Below, in pieces: positions 24,529-36,869 of a stretch of DNA of 64,000 nt. Within the stretch, counting starts at the first letter, position 1, and each line of letters starts with the position of its first letter. Source of the stretch: Norana najaformis (taxonomy: Eukaryota > Annelida > Clitellata > Crassiclitellata > Hormogastridae); contig OZ029916.1 of the NCBI GenBank assembly GCA_964023275.1, forward strand, positions 23,406,453-23,470,452, read 5' to 3'. Below the pieces are notes generated by a model, which saw only the letters and a program-made list of their open reading frames with translations, did no database searches and had not been told where the DNA came from. A program made the position numbers and the translations under genes.

Positions 24529-25695
24529 GCTGATGAACGTTTTCTTCTTAGTTACTTTAACACTATTTAGGCAGGCGGAGTTATTTTATATGCGCAATAT
24601 TTAATGTCTAGATTAATTAACTGAAAGCGCATTTCAAAAGCAAAGCAATGTAAGATAAGGTAAGTGAAATATGGTAAATCGAGTAATATAAGTAGGGTAA
24701 GGCATCCTACGCTAATAGACTCGTTGACGACTGCCAAGTAATGTCGATTTCGGGCAGTACTTAATCATATTATTACCTAACTCGTTTTCAGCCAAGATTA
24801 TAATATATATAGTCTATCGTCTATTTCGGAGTGCAACCTCGATTGTAACGGTCGGATTCATTACATCGACGACCGCCGCAAAATTACCGTCTCCGGTTAT
24901 AACAAGATTACCGTCTGCGGTCATAACACCATTAGGATACACAGGCTTTATATTCTGCACTGTTTCATCGTTCTCTCGGCATCTACAATGAGAAGGAATA
25001 TCAGCTTTTTTGTGATCTATGCTTTAGTGCGATGATTCTCGGCTTAGTATCTTAAATCCCAGTTTGTTGCCATTGGTTACAAAATTGCCAATAAAAGCGA
25101 CTGCAGTGGAGACAGATGAGACCATTAAATGCAGTTCCACTAACTAAATAGAATTTGTAATTTTATCAACGTTTCTTTGGGAAATCCATTCTAAGCCGCC
25201 TGCTGTGTAATGTGAAGCACAGAGGCTCCATTGTAGGTGGATGTGTCGGCGAGAACGATTGTCGCCTCCATTAGCTGGGTGACCTGGAAAGGGGCTAAAA
25301 CCCTGGACTTTGAATGCTGGCATAAGAAACCAAGAGTTCAATTACCACAAAATTATATATGTATTCATGTATTTAGCTATTTATTTAGCACCCTTTAAGA
25401 ATCTTACAAGGGCGCTATACTAAGGCAGTTACTCAAATAGATGATGTTTAGCACTCGACCGTAATTGTAATCCTAATGGAGCCTTGATATAGAGCTACTT
25501 AAATGTAATAAATTCAGATGCATAAAGGAAAAGGCCTTGAAACAATAAATATTGTTTTTCTTTTTACCTCTGTATCTGATATTTATATAGCTCATGTAAG
25601 AAGCCCCGAAACATGGCTATCTAAAACTTCTTTAAAAAACCCGGTAGAGTTCAGCAGAGACCGGATATTTAATTCAGTGTAATTTAATGTAGTAT
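24529..25695. other. no gene; LINE/SINE-type 3' hairpin at 25387-25416
   Basis: AGCACCCTTTAAGAATCTTACAAGGGCGCT folds back on itself (AGCACCCTT against AAGGGCGCT). This is the terminal-hairpin style of CR1/L2 relatives and occurs again at 26258-26287. Confidence 0.5.
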
Positions 25696-25960
25696 AATCG
25701 AAATCGTAATTTGGAGATTTCTACAGCGCCCGTCGAAAGCTAAATTGCAGGAACCAGCTTATTCACACGATCTTGATCAAAACAAAATCAATAGTCAGGG
25801 AGGGTTCGTTTTCAGGCTAAGATCCAAGAGTCAGGCAGGCAGGCAGGCAGGCAGTCAGACAGCTATGGTGGGTGGTGTTTGGAAATGGAGCAGAAAGTGA
25901 GATAAGGGGAAGAGTAAGAATATTATATTGCAGTGCTCTATGATGAAACGTTGCCCAGTG
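25696..25960 (-). repeat. LINE 3' end, minus strand
   Basis: Reverse complement of the GTTGGGCGCTGTAG-type 3' UTR: tail ATCGTAATTT at about 25705, then GAGATTTCTACAGCGCCCGT and the upstream UTR. A (CAGG)n expansion sits at 25832-25853. Confidence 0.8.
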
Positions 25961-27060
25961 ATCAGCGTAAGGGGAAACAAGAAGACTATGGTGCGCTACT
26001 GTTGACTGTCAATCGTGTCAGGTGACTGTATACAACCATGATGGAGCAGGTGCTACAACGGTGGACGGAAGATCGGGTCAAAACACATTCCTGGCTTCAT
26101 ATGTGCCCAGAAAACATATAATCACGTATAGTACGTGCATACCCTAAGAAAATAATCGTAAATATTTGCAATTGTGTGTGAGTGTATGTGTTTGAGTGTG
26201 CGTATGTGTTTATGAACAATGTATGTATGTATGTATGTATCAGAACACACTTGATATAGCGCCCTATAAGTACCTCACAAAGGCGCTGTGAGGAAACAGA
26301 AGCAGAAACAATATTTTACAATCGCAGACGTTATCGTAAACTCGAAAATTTTAAAGCTAAACTTAAACACTTCTATTTTTACGTCAAGAAAATATTGCTC
26401 TCAAATTGAATGATAACTGGTATTGCATTGTATCGATGAGATTTATATATCGCCCTGTGAGTTCGAGCGTTTATGTATCAGTCATTCTGCGTAATTATGG
26501 AAAAAGCGCCTTGGTATACATGAATCGAAGACAAAATGAATCATTCATGTTACTGCAAGCGTCAAAACGTAATCCCCTTCCTCCTTTTCTCCTTTTGTCC
26601 TTCCCGACTGTCACGCGACTGTCTTCGGTTCTCCATAACAGGACAAGAAAAGGCACAACGGGTCCATTAGTGCAATCAATTAGTAATTGGATGTCTTCAT
26701 TGTGACCGTGCAGTCGCTTCAATAAAGCTTCATATTCGTGTACATCGGCCTCATTTTCAGCAATCGGCGTCGGAAACTATTAGAAGTGCATTATTCCTCC
26801 TTCCCTTCTCCCTTCCGACGTCCTTCAGTCTTGTCATGCCTCAGTCCATTATTGTTGTCTTCATACCTGCATCCCTATTGTCGTGCCTTTCTGTTTTCCA
26901 TTCTACCATACATCATGCATGTATGTACGTATGTATGTATGGATGGATGTGTTTATGCATGTATTGTAAATGTAATTAGAATTTGTATAACGCCACTTCA
27001 AGAGATTACAATCAGAGCCGCTTACTCAAAGCCTAAATGATATTAAAGTTCACTAGCAAC
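25961..27060. other. no gene; short repeats
   Basis: (ATGT)n at 26218-26240 is followed at 26258-26287 by the AGCGCC...GGCGCT terminal hairpin described at 25387. (ATGT)n recurs at 26922-26945. No exon recognised. Confidence 0.5.
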
Positions 27061-27077
27061 AAAAGTTCCTAAATAAG

Positions 27078-27490
27078 CTAAACAGTGTTCATACAACTGG
27101 AAAAGTCACCAATGGCTGTCTCCCCCACACGCGTAGAGCTCAACCAACGGATTTCATCAGATTTGATAGTTGACACTATGTTCAGAGTTACTGTTCGGGT
27201 GATATCGAAGGAGGGGAATGACGACAGGCGAAATAGTCTGACGCCAAGGACTCGCGGTTGCCCCACAGTCCAGCAGTACCTTGTAGATGGAAGAAGACGA
27301 ATCAGCGGGTCTGAGCATTTGTCGATGGCCGGCCAAGTGGAGGTAGAACCTCTTCGTGATGAGCGACGCAACTCCAGACTCTTCTTCCCTTCCTTAACCC
27401 TATCCAAGATTTCCCGGTTGTAGATTGCATACATACAGTAAGTCTGAAGCTCAACACTGTCCGGGTGAGAACCTGTCCTCTCTTTACAAC
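27078..27490. other. unassigned segment open on both strands
   Basis: A + frame (27085-27423) and two minus frames (27434-27078, 27493-27302) are open over non-repetitive sequence with more codon-like texture than its surroundings. I recognise no domain. A fragment of an old transposon is the likeliest explanation, because LINE debris lies on both sides. Confidence 0.3.
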
Positions 27491-27699
27491 CATGCAGACC
27501 TGTCCAAATTGACGATTATATGCGAGCGACTAAATACCGTCGAAAACACAAAATTAGCTCCCAAACGCAAACTCTGTCGCAATAAATGACAAGACATACA
27601 AGAATTATCGAGCAAATTCCGCGTGAGATCAACTGTTTTGTGAAAGTGAACGATAAAGACAAATCGACGGCAGCGGTCAAACGCAGAATGCATTCTCAA

Positions 27700-27915
27700 A
27701 AACACTTTGAACACGGCTACCCGATAGACATAGACACAACCAACCCTATAGCTCCTAATCCCTTCTTTCTCTGGTCTTCTGACAACCGGACTTGGTTCTT
27801 GACATGGCATCTTTAGACAACCCCACTGACTTGATGCAGCGCTCGTAAATAAGCTAGTGCCCTGCGCATGGCTTTTAAGCAACGCTTTAGAAATTTTGAG
27901 TTTACTATTACAATG
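27700..27915 (+). repeat. decayed LINE 3' end
   Basis: It keeps the order of the family 3' UTR (GTAAATAAGCTAGTGCCCTG, then GCTTTTAAGCAACGCTTTAG) and a degraded tail TTACTATTACAATGG. Confidence 0.6.
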
Positions 27916-29019
27916 GCGAACATAAGAATGTAACTTGAACTGCCACGTAAAGCAACAAAGGTACACATGTGTGTAATTGCGCGTGTTACTGAAATTCAGC
28001 GCCGAAATGCGTTAGCCTTTATAACCACGTATTCTGCGAACATGAGAATGATTAATTAGGGGCAGCAGAGAGTTGGAACCAAAGCGTCGGCAGAATGCAG
28101 ATGTATTCCATGCCTCAGTGGATGTGGCTCATCTGCGTCTGGATACGCCGCCCAGAGACCAACGAGACTCAGTCAACAACAGACTCACGACGATGGCGAC
28201 CAGCAGAAGACGAGGCGAATTGTCAATGTCTGTAACAAATAGCCACAGAAAAATTTAATTGCTTTGGGCTAAAGGGTATATTTATTTCTACGAATTTCCA
28301 CGTCTCTCGATATCCCTATATTATAAATATATGTGTGCCAGAGAGCCAGACAGACAGCAGAAAGACAGAGTGAGTGAGAGAAGTGAGAGAGGGATACAAA
28401 GACAGATATCTTGTAAATGTTCTTGCATATAACGTTCAATTTCCTGCGTGTAGTATGTAGCCTACAGACAGCGCTTTTGCTAATCTTCTAATATATAGCG
28501 TCGCTCTTGAGCAATATCTGTCCACTATTTACCCTAACCGTCGCCGCTTCGCATATGCATGCAGCATTTTATACATGTATATATATATATATATATGCAA
28601 TACATGGGTGTAATAAATGATTCAGTGTGGAAGGGCACAGAGTGACGGCCGAAAATGGAGATGACCGATGAGACTGCGCCTTGCGATTTACAAAAAACAG
28701 AGTAACACTCGGACACGCAAAATATACAGACCTATGGCCTCAATCAAACCTACATACATACACAAATGTTTAATAGACTACAGCACATGTAAAGTTCTTT
28801 CTATAAGATATGTGTATGACTGTATAAATTTGTTATCTGTAACAAGTTACTGATAAGTGTTATGAAATATCACCGTAGTATGGTCGACAGTGTAGTGCAC
28901 ATTACATGTTTACGATAAAAGCCTGTTCATTTTAAATTACAATACACACAACATGGTGTAAAGAGCGTCTTGCTTATATCCGGTGTTGAAACTGCTGGAA
29001 TTTATATTCCAACATAGCT
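27916..29019. other. no confident gene
   Basis: A 61-codon + frame at 28073-28258 is basic and non-repetitive but has no domain or splice evidence. (TA)n is at 28576-28596. Confidence 0.45.
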
Positions 29020-29182
29020 AGCTGTCTGGCTGTCTATCTGCTTGACGTTTGGCTTTTGACCCAACCTGACCTATTCGCCTCAGCTAGTTTCTTTTGATGA
29101 AGTTCTTGTGAAATAGCTGACTTCCACGACGTAGCTATTTCGGTGCCTGAAGAAATGCAAAGTTTACGATTACGATTACGAT
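29020..29182 (+). repeat. LINE 3' end with (GATTAC)n tail
   Basis: A diverged family 3' UTR (CACGACGTAGCTATTTCGGT in place of GACTTAGCTTTCGTTGGG), ending in about three TTACGA units. Confidence 0.7.
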
Positions 29183-31140
29183 ATACACTATGCAGTTTAA
29201 ATTTATAGACCTAATGCATGACCAATTCATTTCCTTTGTCTATTTGTGCCTGTAGCACTGAGTGCTCTTTCATCTTCCACCATTCTCAGCACTTTTTCAT
29301 CGGCGTTATGTTATTTCCAAATGACTTTTTCCACGCTGCTCTCTATCTGTGTCACCATTGCCTCAGTCTTCTGATGTCCTGCTTTCTCTTGGTACATGTT
29401 TCCAAAATATATGTAGCATTGCTCTCCACATCAGTATTTTAGTCATGTAGTTCTTTAAATTTTTATATACGTTTCTTGCCATCACTTCCTTTCTCTTACG
29501 CAATGCTTCGTTATCCATTGCTGTTCTTGGTCTGACCTCCGTATGATATTTTGCTTCTTTTATTACAATGTTTCTCGGTTAGTAGGTTTCTTTGACCCTC
29601 GTGATGGTCCAGACGTCAGGCTACGGTATACGTGATCAAGTTGAAACAGTTGAACCTAAGTTAGTAACTGAAAGTCATTAAAGAACAGAACTGGGCAGTG
29701 AATTCCAAAGCCTCTGACCAACCACCAGAAACGTCTAACAGCTTATAACTGTTATCTACTCTTTTATGTTTATCTTCAAATTTTTTATCCTTTTTTATAG
29801 TTAGACGGTTAATTATTCTTTGCAGGCCTCACTGATTATTTGCCACTGCCGCTAGGTCATTCGCAAACATCAATCATATTGATTTCATTATAGAATGTAT
29901 ATATATATATACTATTGCATATATATATATATACTATTGCACTTACAATATATTATGTATATAGCATATACTACATATATATGTATATACTAGCATATAC
30001 TACATATATACACTATTATATCCAGTGTATAAATGCTTGGATGAATTTTACTAGCATGCATGCAAGCAATTATTTGTGGGGCTCTAGCGCAATAGATGGA
30101 GTTGAATATGCTACACCCAAATTGTGTTTTCTTCCGAAGACTTGTACTTTGGGAAATCAACCTTCTGACTACAGACACTTCTCAGCCAGAATGAGCTCCG
30201 CCACTGGAGTCTAATCCAGAGTTTCGCACGCGGCTCAAATCCCACTTGAAGGAGAAATTTCAGATCGGATGTAGGAAAAGTTTCCTTTTGCTATCCGCAC
30301 AAATACTCAAAACTACGTTTGCCATACGGCAGAAATTTATCACACACGCATTCACCTTTACAGGCTATATTTATATTCTACATTAGTATGCCCTTACATT
30401 ATTTATTTATGTGTGTTGTGTGCATACATATTATCACCATCAGTGTAATGTTGGGCTCACGCGAAGTATTATAATCATAAAGGAGCCTTGGCACTAGAAC
30501 AATAATTTGCATAAGACAAACAATATGTGATGCTACTTACTGGCTGATATGTCACCAAAATTTAAAATATCTAATAATAGGGCGTTCCAATCCATAATGG
30601 AGATTTTTTTGTAATTTATTTCTCTTCCTCCAAACAATCATTGGCTTATGTAGAAACTCTATAACCAAAATATTTTGAAGATGGAACAATATTTAGGACC
30701 GAATAAAATTATGTGAATGCATTTTCATCATTTTTCTCCATTTATTTTTGGTGTGTAATTTTGCTCACTTATTCATTATCACGTTCTAGTTCTTTTTTCA
30801 TGTGATATGCTGTGATTGTCATCATTTTCTTTGAATTTTTTTCATAAACAACATTTTTTATACTTTTCAAGTTTCTATGGAACATAATATCGATAACGTA
30901 TAACAACGACGCAGACAAGTTTTAAGTTAAACCACTTCATGGATATCAGATGATTAATTATATTACCAGAGATATTTTGCCAATGGCAAATAAGGTAACA
31001 TATGGTGCAAGTGCAGTAGGGCTGATGGGAAAGAAATATGAAAATTTCAAACCTTCAAAACTCCTTTCTCGAAAAGAATTGTTAAATATGCTGCTTCATT
31101 ACCATATTGGACAAAAATGAACTTGAAGGACAGTATACAC
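29183..31140. other. AT-rich, no gene seen
   Basis: TA-rich simple sequence at 29896-30015 (two copies of a TATATATACTATTGCA-like unit). The remainder shows no supported exon or repeat family. Confidence 0.5.
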
Positions 31141-31149
31141 AAGGCTTTC

Positions 31150-31191
31150 TCGCTGCTACCTCGGCCGTGTTACGGCGCTATATAAATTGTC

Positions 31192-31220
<29 letters not shown>
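31150..31220 (+). repeat. retroelement 3' end with (ATT)n tail
   Basis: CGGCGCTATATAAATTGTCT followed by (TTATTA)n is the usual ending of CR1/L2-group LINEs and dependent SINEs. Confidence 0.65.
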
Positions 31221-31222
<2 letters not shown>

Positions 31223-31521
31223 TGTCAATGTGAGATATGATGAGAATACCAAGAAAAGTTCCTACTCACGTCGTTAGCATATTATCCGAAAACTTCACCT
31301 TGAATGATAGGGACTTTAAAAACACATTAATCGCAAGTCGACTACAAATACGACAAATCAACAGATGTTTCAAGACCGATGATTTGTTCTATATTGCTGA
31401 CCGTGTTGCGGTTCATAATAAAAATCGAGCAAAATCATTTGTTTCTGGAGGCACAGAGAGAGAAAGGTCGAAGAGGAACAACAGTTGGAGTTGATCGAAA
31501 CTCACACTCAAAGAAGAATGC

Positions 31522-31644
31522 GTGATGAAGCGTGAAGCAGCTGCAGCGAACTATGCACTAAAAATACAATCGCCAGCAACGACATCATCAGTTTCCACCG
31601 GAGCAAATGTTTCTGAAGATGAAGAAGAAGAAGAAGAAGAAGAA

Positions 31645-31677
<33 letters not shown>

Positions 31678-31746
31678 CATGGATTATCGTCGAACAGCAG
31701 CAGTTTTATCTTATCACCTGATTCTGAGGAAGGTCCACCAACTTGA
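31522..31746 (+). other. acidic open frame over (GAA)n(GAT)n; possible exon
   Basis: The frame is Ala-rich, then Ser/Thr-rich, then eight Glu and eleven Asp from (GAA)n(GAT)n at about 31618-31675, then non-repetitive SSNSSSFILSPDSEEGPP. The flanking non-repeat parts look protein-like, but splice sites are weak. It could be an extra exon of the zinc-finger gene between exons 1 and 2, or chance. Confidence 0.3.
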
Positions 31747-32019
31747 AAGCTGAGAGTGAGAGGCACCACAGTGAATGTGATAAGTCCTGAAGTGGCTGCA
31801 GCACCAGATCATAAGTGCCGCTGATCTTGCTTTGGAATCGCAAAGTTATGGAGGACTTATTAGGCCTTGGACGACAACGAGTAGACCGACTTCCAATTCT
31901 GTTCTCGTAATAAATGCAATAATAATGAACTCTCTTGAGCTTTTTAATTCCCGAGTGATCACTTATACCTCGGGAAAAATAATAATGGTTATAAAACTAA
32001 GATCAATTACGATGCTGCT

Positions 32020-32115
32020 GATGCAGCTGCTGCTGCTGATTTAGTACATGATGATGATGATGATGATGGCGTTGACGATGACGACGACGACGATGATGAT
32101 GATGATGATGATGAT
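32020..32115. repeat. (GAT)n/(GAC)n and (CTG)n triplet repeats
   Basis: GCTGCTGATGCAGCTGCTGC is followed by interrupted (GAT)n from 32051 to 32114. Confidence 0.9.
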
Positions 32116-32574
32116 GGAACAAAGAGAGGTGCATTGCTCTTAACGGATCGCACAGGTGACTCGCCGATTCTCAATGATTTCACATAGGAATCCTGTAAAG
32201 AAGGACCACAACAGCACTGATCATACGTAAACGACATAATTATAGCACAGTTGTACTTTTGTATCACTGTCTGTCTTACTGCTTTGTCTTTCAGTGTGTC
32301 TGGCTATCTCTGTGTCTGGCTGGCTGGCTGTCTTTCATCTATCTATTTCTTTCTCTTTCCTCATTTCTTCTCTCCTTCACCAATGTTCCTTTCCATAAAC
32401 TTCTGTCCTATATTTAACATATCGCTTTGCACGTTCTCTCAATTCCGCAGTCATTCAAAATCCCACAGATATCTAGATGTACACATTGAATAGAAATGAA
32501 CCCTGCATGATGAAACCATTTGCGTTTGTGATATTCTTTCGCATAAAAAACCGTGATTTGGTTATTGTTTCAAG

Positions 32575-32734
32575 GTCTTATTACCGACGCCAAAAAATTG
32601 TTCGGCCAGTGATCCATCTTCTTCGTCTTTGTCGACTTTTTCCCGAGCTGCTTCTAACTTGGCTTCTCTGTCCTCAGCTTCAGCAGCAGCAGTTTGGAGA
32701 AATGCCTCATCACCAGCCACACAAGATGAAACAG
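32575..32734 (+). CDS. candidate exon 2, Ser/Ala-rich
   Basis: Acceptor TTATTGTTTCAAG at 32574, donor CAG|GTAAGAG at 32735. The one fully open frame starting in phase 0 encodes 53 residues that are Ser/Ala-rich (SSSSLSTFSRAASNLASLSS) and end in ATQDET, leaving one base. That base combines with the first two bases at 44457 to give Asp, so it reads DET then DDEATVLG across the junction. The phase also matches the end of exon 1. No domain is visible. Microsatellite sequence starts about 20 bp after the donor. Confidence 0.55.
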
Positions 32735-32751
32735 GTAAGAGACTGTGTGAA

Positions 32752-32960
32752 TTTATGTATGTATGTGCATATGCAGTATGTATGTATGTATGTATATATG
32801 CATGCATGTCTTTCTGCGTGCCTGTCTGTGTGTCTGCATGTCACACTGTCTGTATGTATGTATGTAAGTCTGCGTTTCTGTCTGTATGTACATATGTCTG
32901 CATTTATATCTATGTCTGTTTGCCTGTATGTATGTATGTAGGTAGGTATGCATGTGTTGT
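32752..32960. repeat. (TATG)n/(CTGT)n microsatellite
   Basis: TATG-, CATG- and CTGT-rich tetranucleotide sequence. Frames over it are artefacts. Confidence 0.9.
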
Positions 32961-33090
32961 GTGTGTGTATCTAAGCTTTTTATAGCGTCTGTCGTGAATC
33001 CTGATGTCGTTTCGTGCACCGCCCATATACATCAAGAAGCAACTCAGATGATAACTAAGTGCTCCTAGGTCAGCTTCAAAACCTGTTCCT

Positions 33091-33091
33091 G

Positions 33092-33148
<57 letters not shown>
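33091..33148. repeat. (CTG)n triplet repeat, about 18 units
   Basis: Uninterrupted GCT/CTG run. On the minus strand it sits in a frame reading (Q)18 preceded by non-repetitive sequence starting at 33264; on the + strand it encodes poly-Ala. Neither reading has a clear exon structure, and it lies in an intron of the gene model. Confidence 0.9.
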
Positions 33149-33150
<2 letters not shown>

Positions 33151-33561
33151 TTCGCTTGTGCTTGTGCGTCTGCAGCCTTAGCTTCATGAGTTGATGTTTC
33201 TCATAAGACTCATTCGCTAACTGAAAACCTAAATTTCTGTTCCAACTTTCCTCGCCTTGTTCCATTCTCTGCAGCGAAAGCACGCCACATGTGCACTGAA
33301 CTTTATATATATATATATACATATATATATATTGACGTACATTTTACTTTATCTCATCAAACGCCTACTTGGCGCTAGTAGAACTGAACCGAGCCAATGC
33401 CCTTTCCAGCGGATGTTTATGCTCATAGAACGGACTTAATAAGGATAATAATTCTTATCGTGTTTGTTAAATGAAATATCTGCTAATGATGTGGATATAG
33501 GCCTAAGCGCTTTAACTGCGTCTTTTAGTTTAGCAATGTTAATAACAAAATAGAGATTTGA

Positions 33562-33935
33562 ATGCCTCTTTCTTTAACTAATATGTTTAAAGCACGGACG
33601 ATTGCTGGCTTCAAACAGAGTGGAGTGCATACAAAGATTTATGTAGAGCATTTTGAACTACTTCCAAAGCTCTTTAAAGCTCTACCTAGACAGCGTCTCG
33701 ATTTAGCGGCCTTTGCCGCTAAATCCTATTTGTATGGGCCGCTCGATCGAAGAACAGTCTAAGCTGAGATTGTCAGAAGCTCTTCCCATACTCAATTTCC
33801 CGAGCCAATTACCACTTATTTCGACATCTCGTCGCCATTTTCGGCTGCTGCTGCTGCTGATGCTGCTGCTGGTAGTTCATGATGATGATGCTGATGATAT
33901 TGCGGTGTTGTATAGTATCGCTTTGGTCCCCGCCA
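33562..33935 (+). other. open segment, possible exon or old coding remnant
   Basis: A 66-codon frame (MPLSLTNMFKART...) ends at 33762. A second region (about 33780-33882) runs from an acceptor-like GTCAG to a weak donor after a (CTG)n run. Both are non-repetitive for part of their length; neither has a recognisable domain. Confidence 0.25.
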
Positions 33936-34744
33936 TTCACTGCTAACTGGCCGTGGCTTTTCGACTGCGTTAAGTCCATCCCTGCTTAAGTCGTGATCAA
34001 GGACAGTGGCGCCGCTTAGTCTTACGGGGTTCTAAACCCTGCTACTGCGGCATTTGCTCAATTAGTTTGCAAAAATGATAATCGCACTGAGTACAACAGG
34101 GTTTGAGACCTGTGGTTCGAAGTTAAGCTTTAGCGTTTGGAACAGTGTAGGTTTTATGTTAAATCCACGTTGTATGATTCTTACGCTACTCGTTGAGGTT
34201 TAGCTGTTTGTAGAGGAGGGCTGGCTGAAGTAACTGGAGAATTTAATAAAGGCGGTCCAGCCTGTTCTTTGAAGATATACAACATAAAAATGCCCTGAAA
34301 TTGGCATCAGGTCATCAGTCAGCTGCCGCAGAAAAGACCATGGCGACCGACTGGGACTCTTTAACAGCTGTGTTGGAGCCGAAGCCATAACAACCGTTGC
34401 TATGGCAACCAAATGTCGTACGTCAGTCTGGCATCATCCGAGATTAAGAGGCCGTTGTTGACAAAACTGTTGACAAGACGACTTCCGCTGTGGTTCGGCC
34501 AGTTGATAATACTCGCAGCCACTTGTCCTTAAGTCTTCCCGCCATTCATTTGTAGCGAAGTCCAGGTATCGTTCTTGCACTTCGGCCACGGGATGTCTCC
34601 CCTTTATTGCGGACCAGCTGCTATTTTACATGTTGACTTCTGCAGGGGTTATATAATTGTGTCGTTTGCATGTTATTGTTGTGTTATGTTATATTGTGTT
34701 GTGTTATGTTATGGTATTCTGTATGATGTCATGTACGTCTGTCA

Positions 34745-35260
34745 GCTTAACTGCTCATGGCAGAGGGAGAGGCGGGCATCGCTTGGTTCACTCGCATATT
34801 CAACAGCTGGCTGCGCCAAAGGCATCATCCTTCCATTCCACAAAAGTAAAGAAAGCCGCCTGGAATGTAAGAACTATCGTGGTATTACCCTCCTATATGT
34901 GCCTGTGAAGGGGTCCTCTTAGCGAGGATCAAAGATGGCCTGCTACAACTTAGACGCATAGTACAGAGCGGCTTCACTCCTGGTAGATCCAGTGCGGATC
35001 GTATTTTCATGCTGAATAGCCAGATTCAATCGAGAAGGGAATGCCGGCAGCCGTTGTGGATTGCTTATATAGACTTGAAGGCGGTTTTTCATTGTGTAGA
35101 TGGCACAGCTTGTTGGAGATTGCTCCGCCCTCTTGGGATACCCGAAAAGATTGTGGACCTTATAAGGGAGTTTTATAGTGTACACATACACAACGAATGC
35201 TGCGCATGTTGACGGTGCGACTTGGGATTGGTTTTGGGAAGTGGAGTATGACAGAGATGC
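34745..35260 (+). pseudogene. LINE reverse-transcriptase fragment, frameshifted
   Basis: Across three frames it reads GIILPFHKSKESR and NYRGITLL, then LLARI, QSGFTPGRSSADRIF and PLWIAYIDLKAVF, then LGIPEKIVDLI. These are the fingers and palm motifs of a non-LTR reverse transcriptase, of a different subgroup from the CR1/L2-like copy at 17780 (GRS-D-I and DLK-AF spellings). It stops before the YADD motif. Several stops and frameshifts; dead. Confidence 0.8.
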
Positions 35261-35454
35261 AAGATTGCCTCTGACCTCTTATTGCCGTCAGTTGCCCAAA
35301 TCTTGGAGCAGACTGTCGCCTAAGGACACGCAGGCGGATGTACTGGATCGGAGATATTCTCTTACCTGGACTTGGCTAATGGTGTGGCTCTTCTTGCCGA
35401 AATTCTGGAGTCCTTGTTCTTGTCTTGGTCATAAAATTGGTTATTTTTAAGCAT

Positions 35455-35885
35455 TTGCTTTGTTAGAAATAAAGCTGCAGCACTGGATAATATTCTTTGT
35501 GAGCACTACTTACACGTACTTGCTCTCGATGAGACTTGGCTTCAACTTATTGATACATTGGCGTTCATTTCTGATCTCCCTCTGCCAACCTTCTCCATCC
35601 TGAATGAACTTCGATGCAGTGCTAAAGGTGAAGGACTGGCTTCTCTTTTCCAGTTCTATCTTGCACTACATGGTTCTCTTTGCCTATTCCAGCACCCAAG
35701 TCATTTGAGGTCCTGGCTGCTACTCTCATTTCTGGCAACAAACAGGCATTCCTTCTGAATATTTATCGTCCAACATCGCCCTCTGTTACTGAGTTTCATG
35801 GTGAATTTCAGTCACTGATTGAATATTTGATTTCCTTCCCTTCGAAAATAGTTATTATTGGTGGCTTTAATATACTTTCCACCAG
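35455..35885 (+). pseudogene. LINE endonuclease fragment, frameshifted
   Basis: Reads LALDETWL, then (after a frameshift) LAATLISGNKQAFLLNIYRP and IVIIGGFN, where functional endonucleases have a GDFN-like motif. It closely parallels 2617-2850. It ends abruptly at about 35885. Confidence 0.75.
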
Positions 35886-36246
35886 TGGTGCTTGAGAAGA
35901 TTTATCCGAACTCCATATACTGCACACATCACCAATGCAAAAATACAGGCGCACGAGACGGACCTTGGTCTCAGAGTAGATCGAAACAAGAAGATTCAGG
36001 ATGTTTGGTCACTTCACAAGGTGCGATGGTAGGCAGGATCACAATTAGCGGCTCCGAGTCTTGATTTCAGCCCCCCTCCCATCTGAGGACTTGGTAGAGA
36101 CCAATCAGACGACCAAGGTCCAGTGGATTCGGACGGAGGAGGCAGATCTTCACCCACATAACTTAAGGCTACACAGACTGGAAAAGAGGCCGCGACGGTT
36201 GGCAGAGTCGTGAAAACGGCAATGCTCTGGAAAAGGAGCACGCGGT

Positions 36247-36304
<58 letters not shown>

Positions 36305-36680
36305 ATCTTATGTAAACATCATTGACAATAAGGTCGTTACTCCTAATAATAATTATTATCTTTACAGTTGGATTCACAGCTTCTTCTTTCGTTCAATGTG
36401 GAATATTGTTATTGGAAATGCTTTTATCATGACAATGTTACAATCTTAACAGATTCACAGAAATTGCTGCATTTTATTGTTAAACTCCTCCTCTACTCTT
36501 CTTTAGCCCCCAATAAATATTAAATCGTAGATTTTTAATTTACTCAGCTAGTACTGTGAAACGCTGCATGAAATGTTTCCATTAGGCCTACATTTCATAT
36601 CATTTACACTTCAGCTTAAGCCTCTGTGTTTCTGTCGTCAAAGGAAATCCAGGACAAAATGAGCGCTTCATTAGGCCCTA
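35886..36680. other. no gene; (GAT)n repeat at 36246-36304
   Basis: The (GAT)n run of about 19 units gives the false poly-Met and poly-His frames. Flanking sequence is unassigned. Confidence 0.6.
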
Positions 36681-36869
36681 ATGGCAGAAGAAAGGAAACC
36701 AAAATTTCCCAACAGTGCTATAAACAGAATGTCAAGCGCACCAACTGCGAAAATGTTCGTAAATGTTGTCAATGATATAATAGCTGTGGAACCGGTTTCA
36801 GAGTCACAAGTCAATTATTTTCAGCTATATGATGCAACCAAATATTCTTACGAAAATTTGATGACGTAG
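36681..36869 (+). other. 62-codon ORF of unknown nature
   Basis: ATG-initiated, non-repetitive and plausible in composition (MAEERKPKFPNSAINRMSS). No domain, no splice evidence, no neighbours of the same kind. Confidence 0.2.

Noticed and set aside
33065..33322. Minus-strand polyglutamine protein
   Set aside because: The non-repetitive part is plausible, but there is no splice support and the surrounding gene model is on the + strand; kept only as a repeat.
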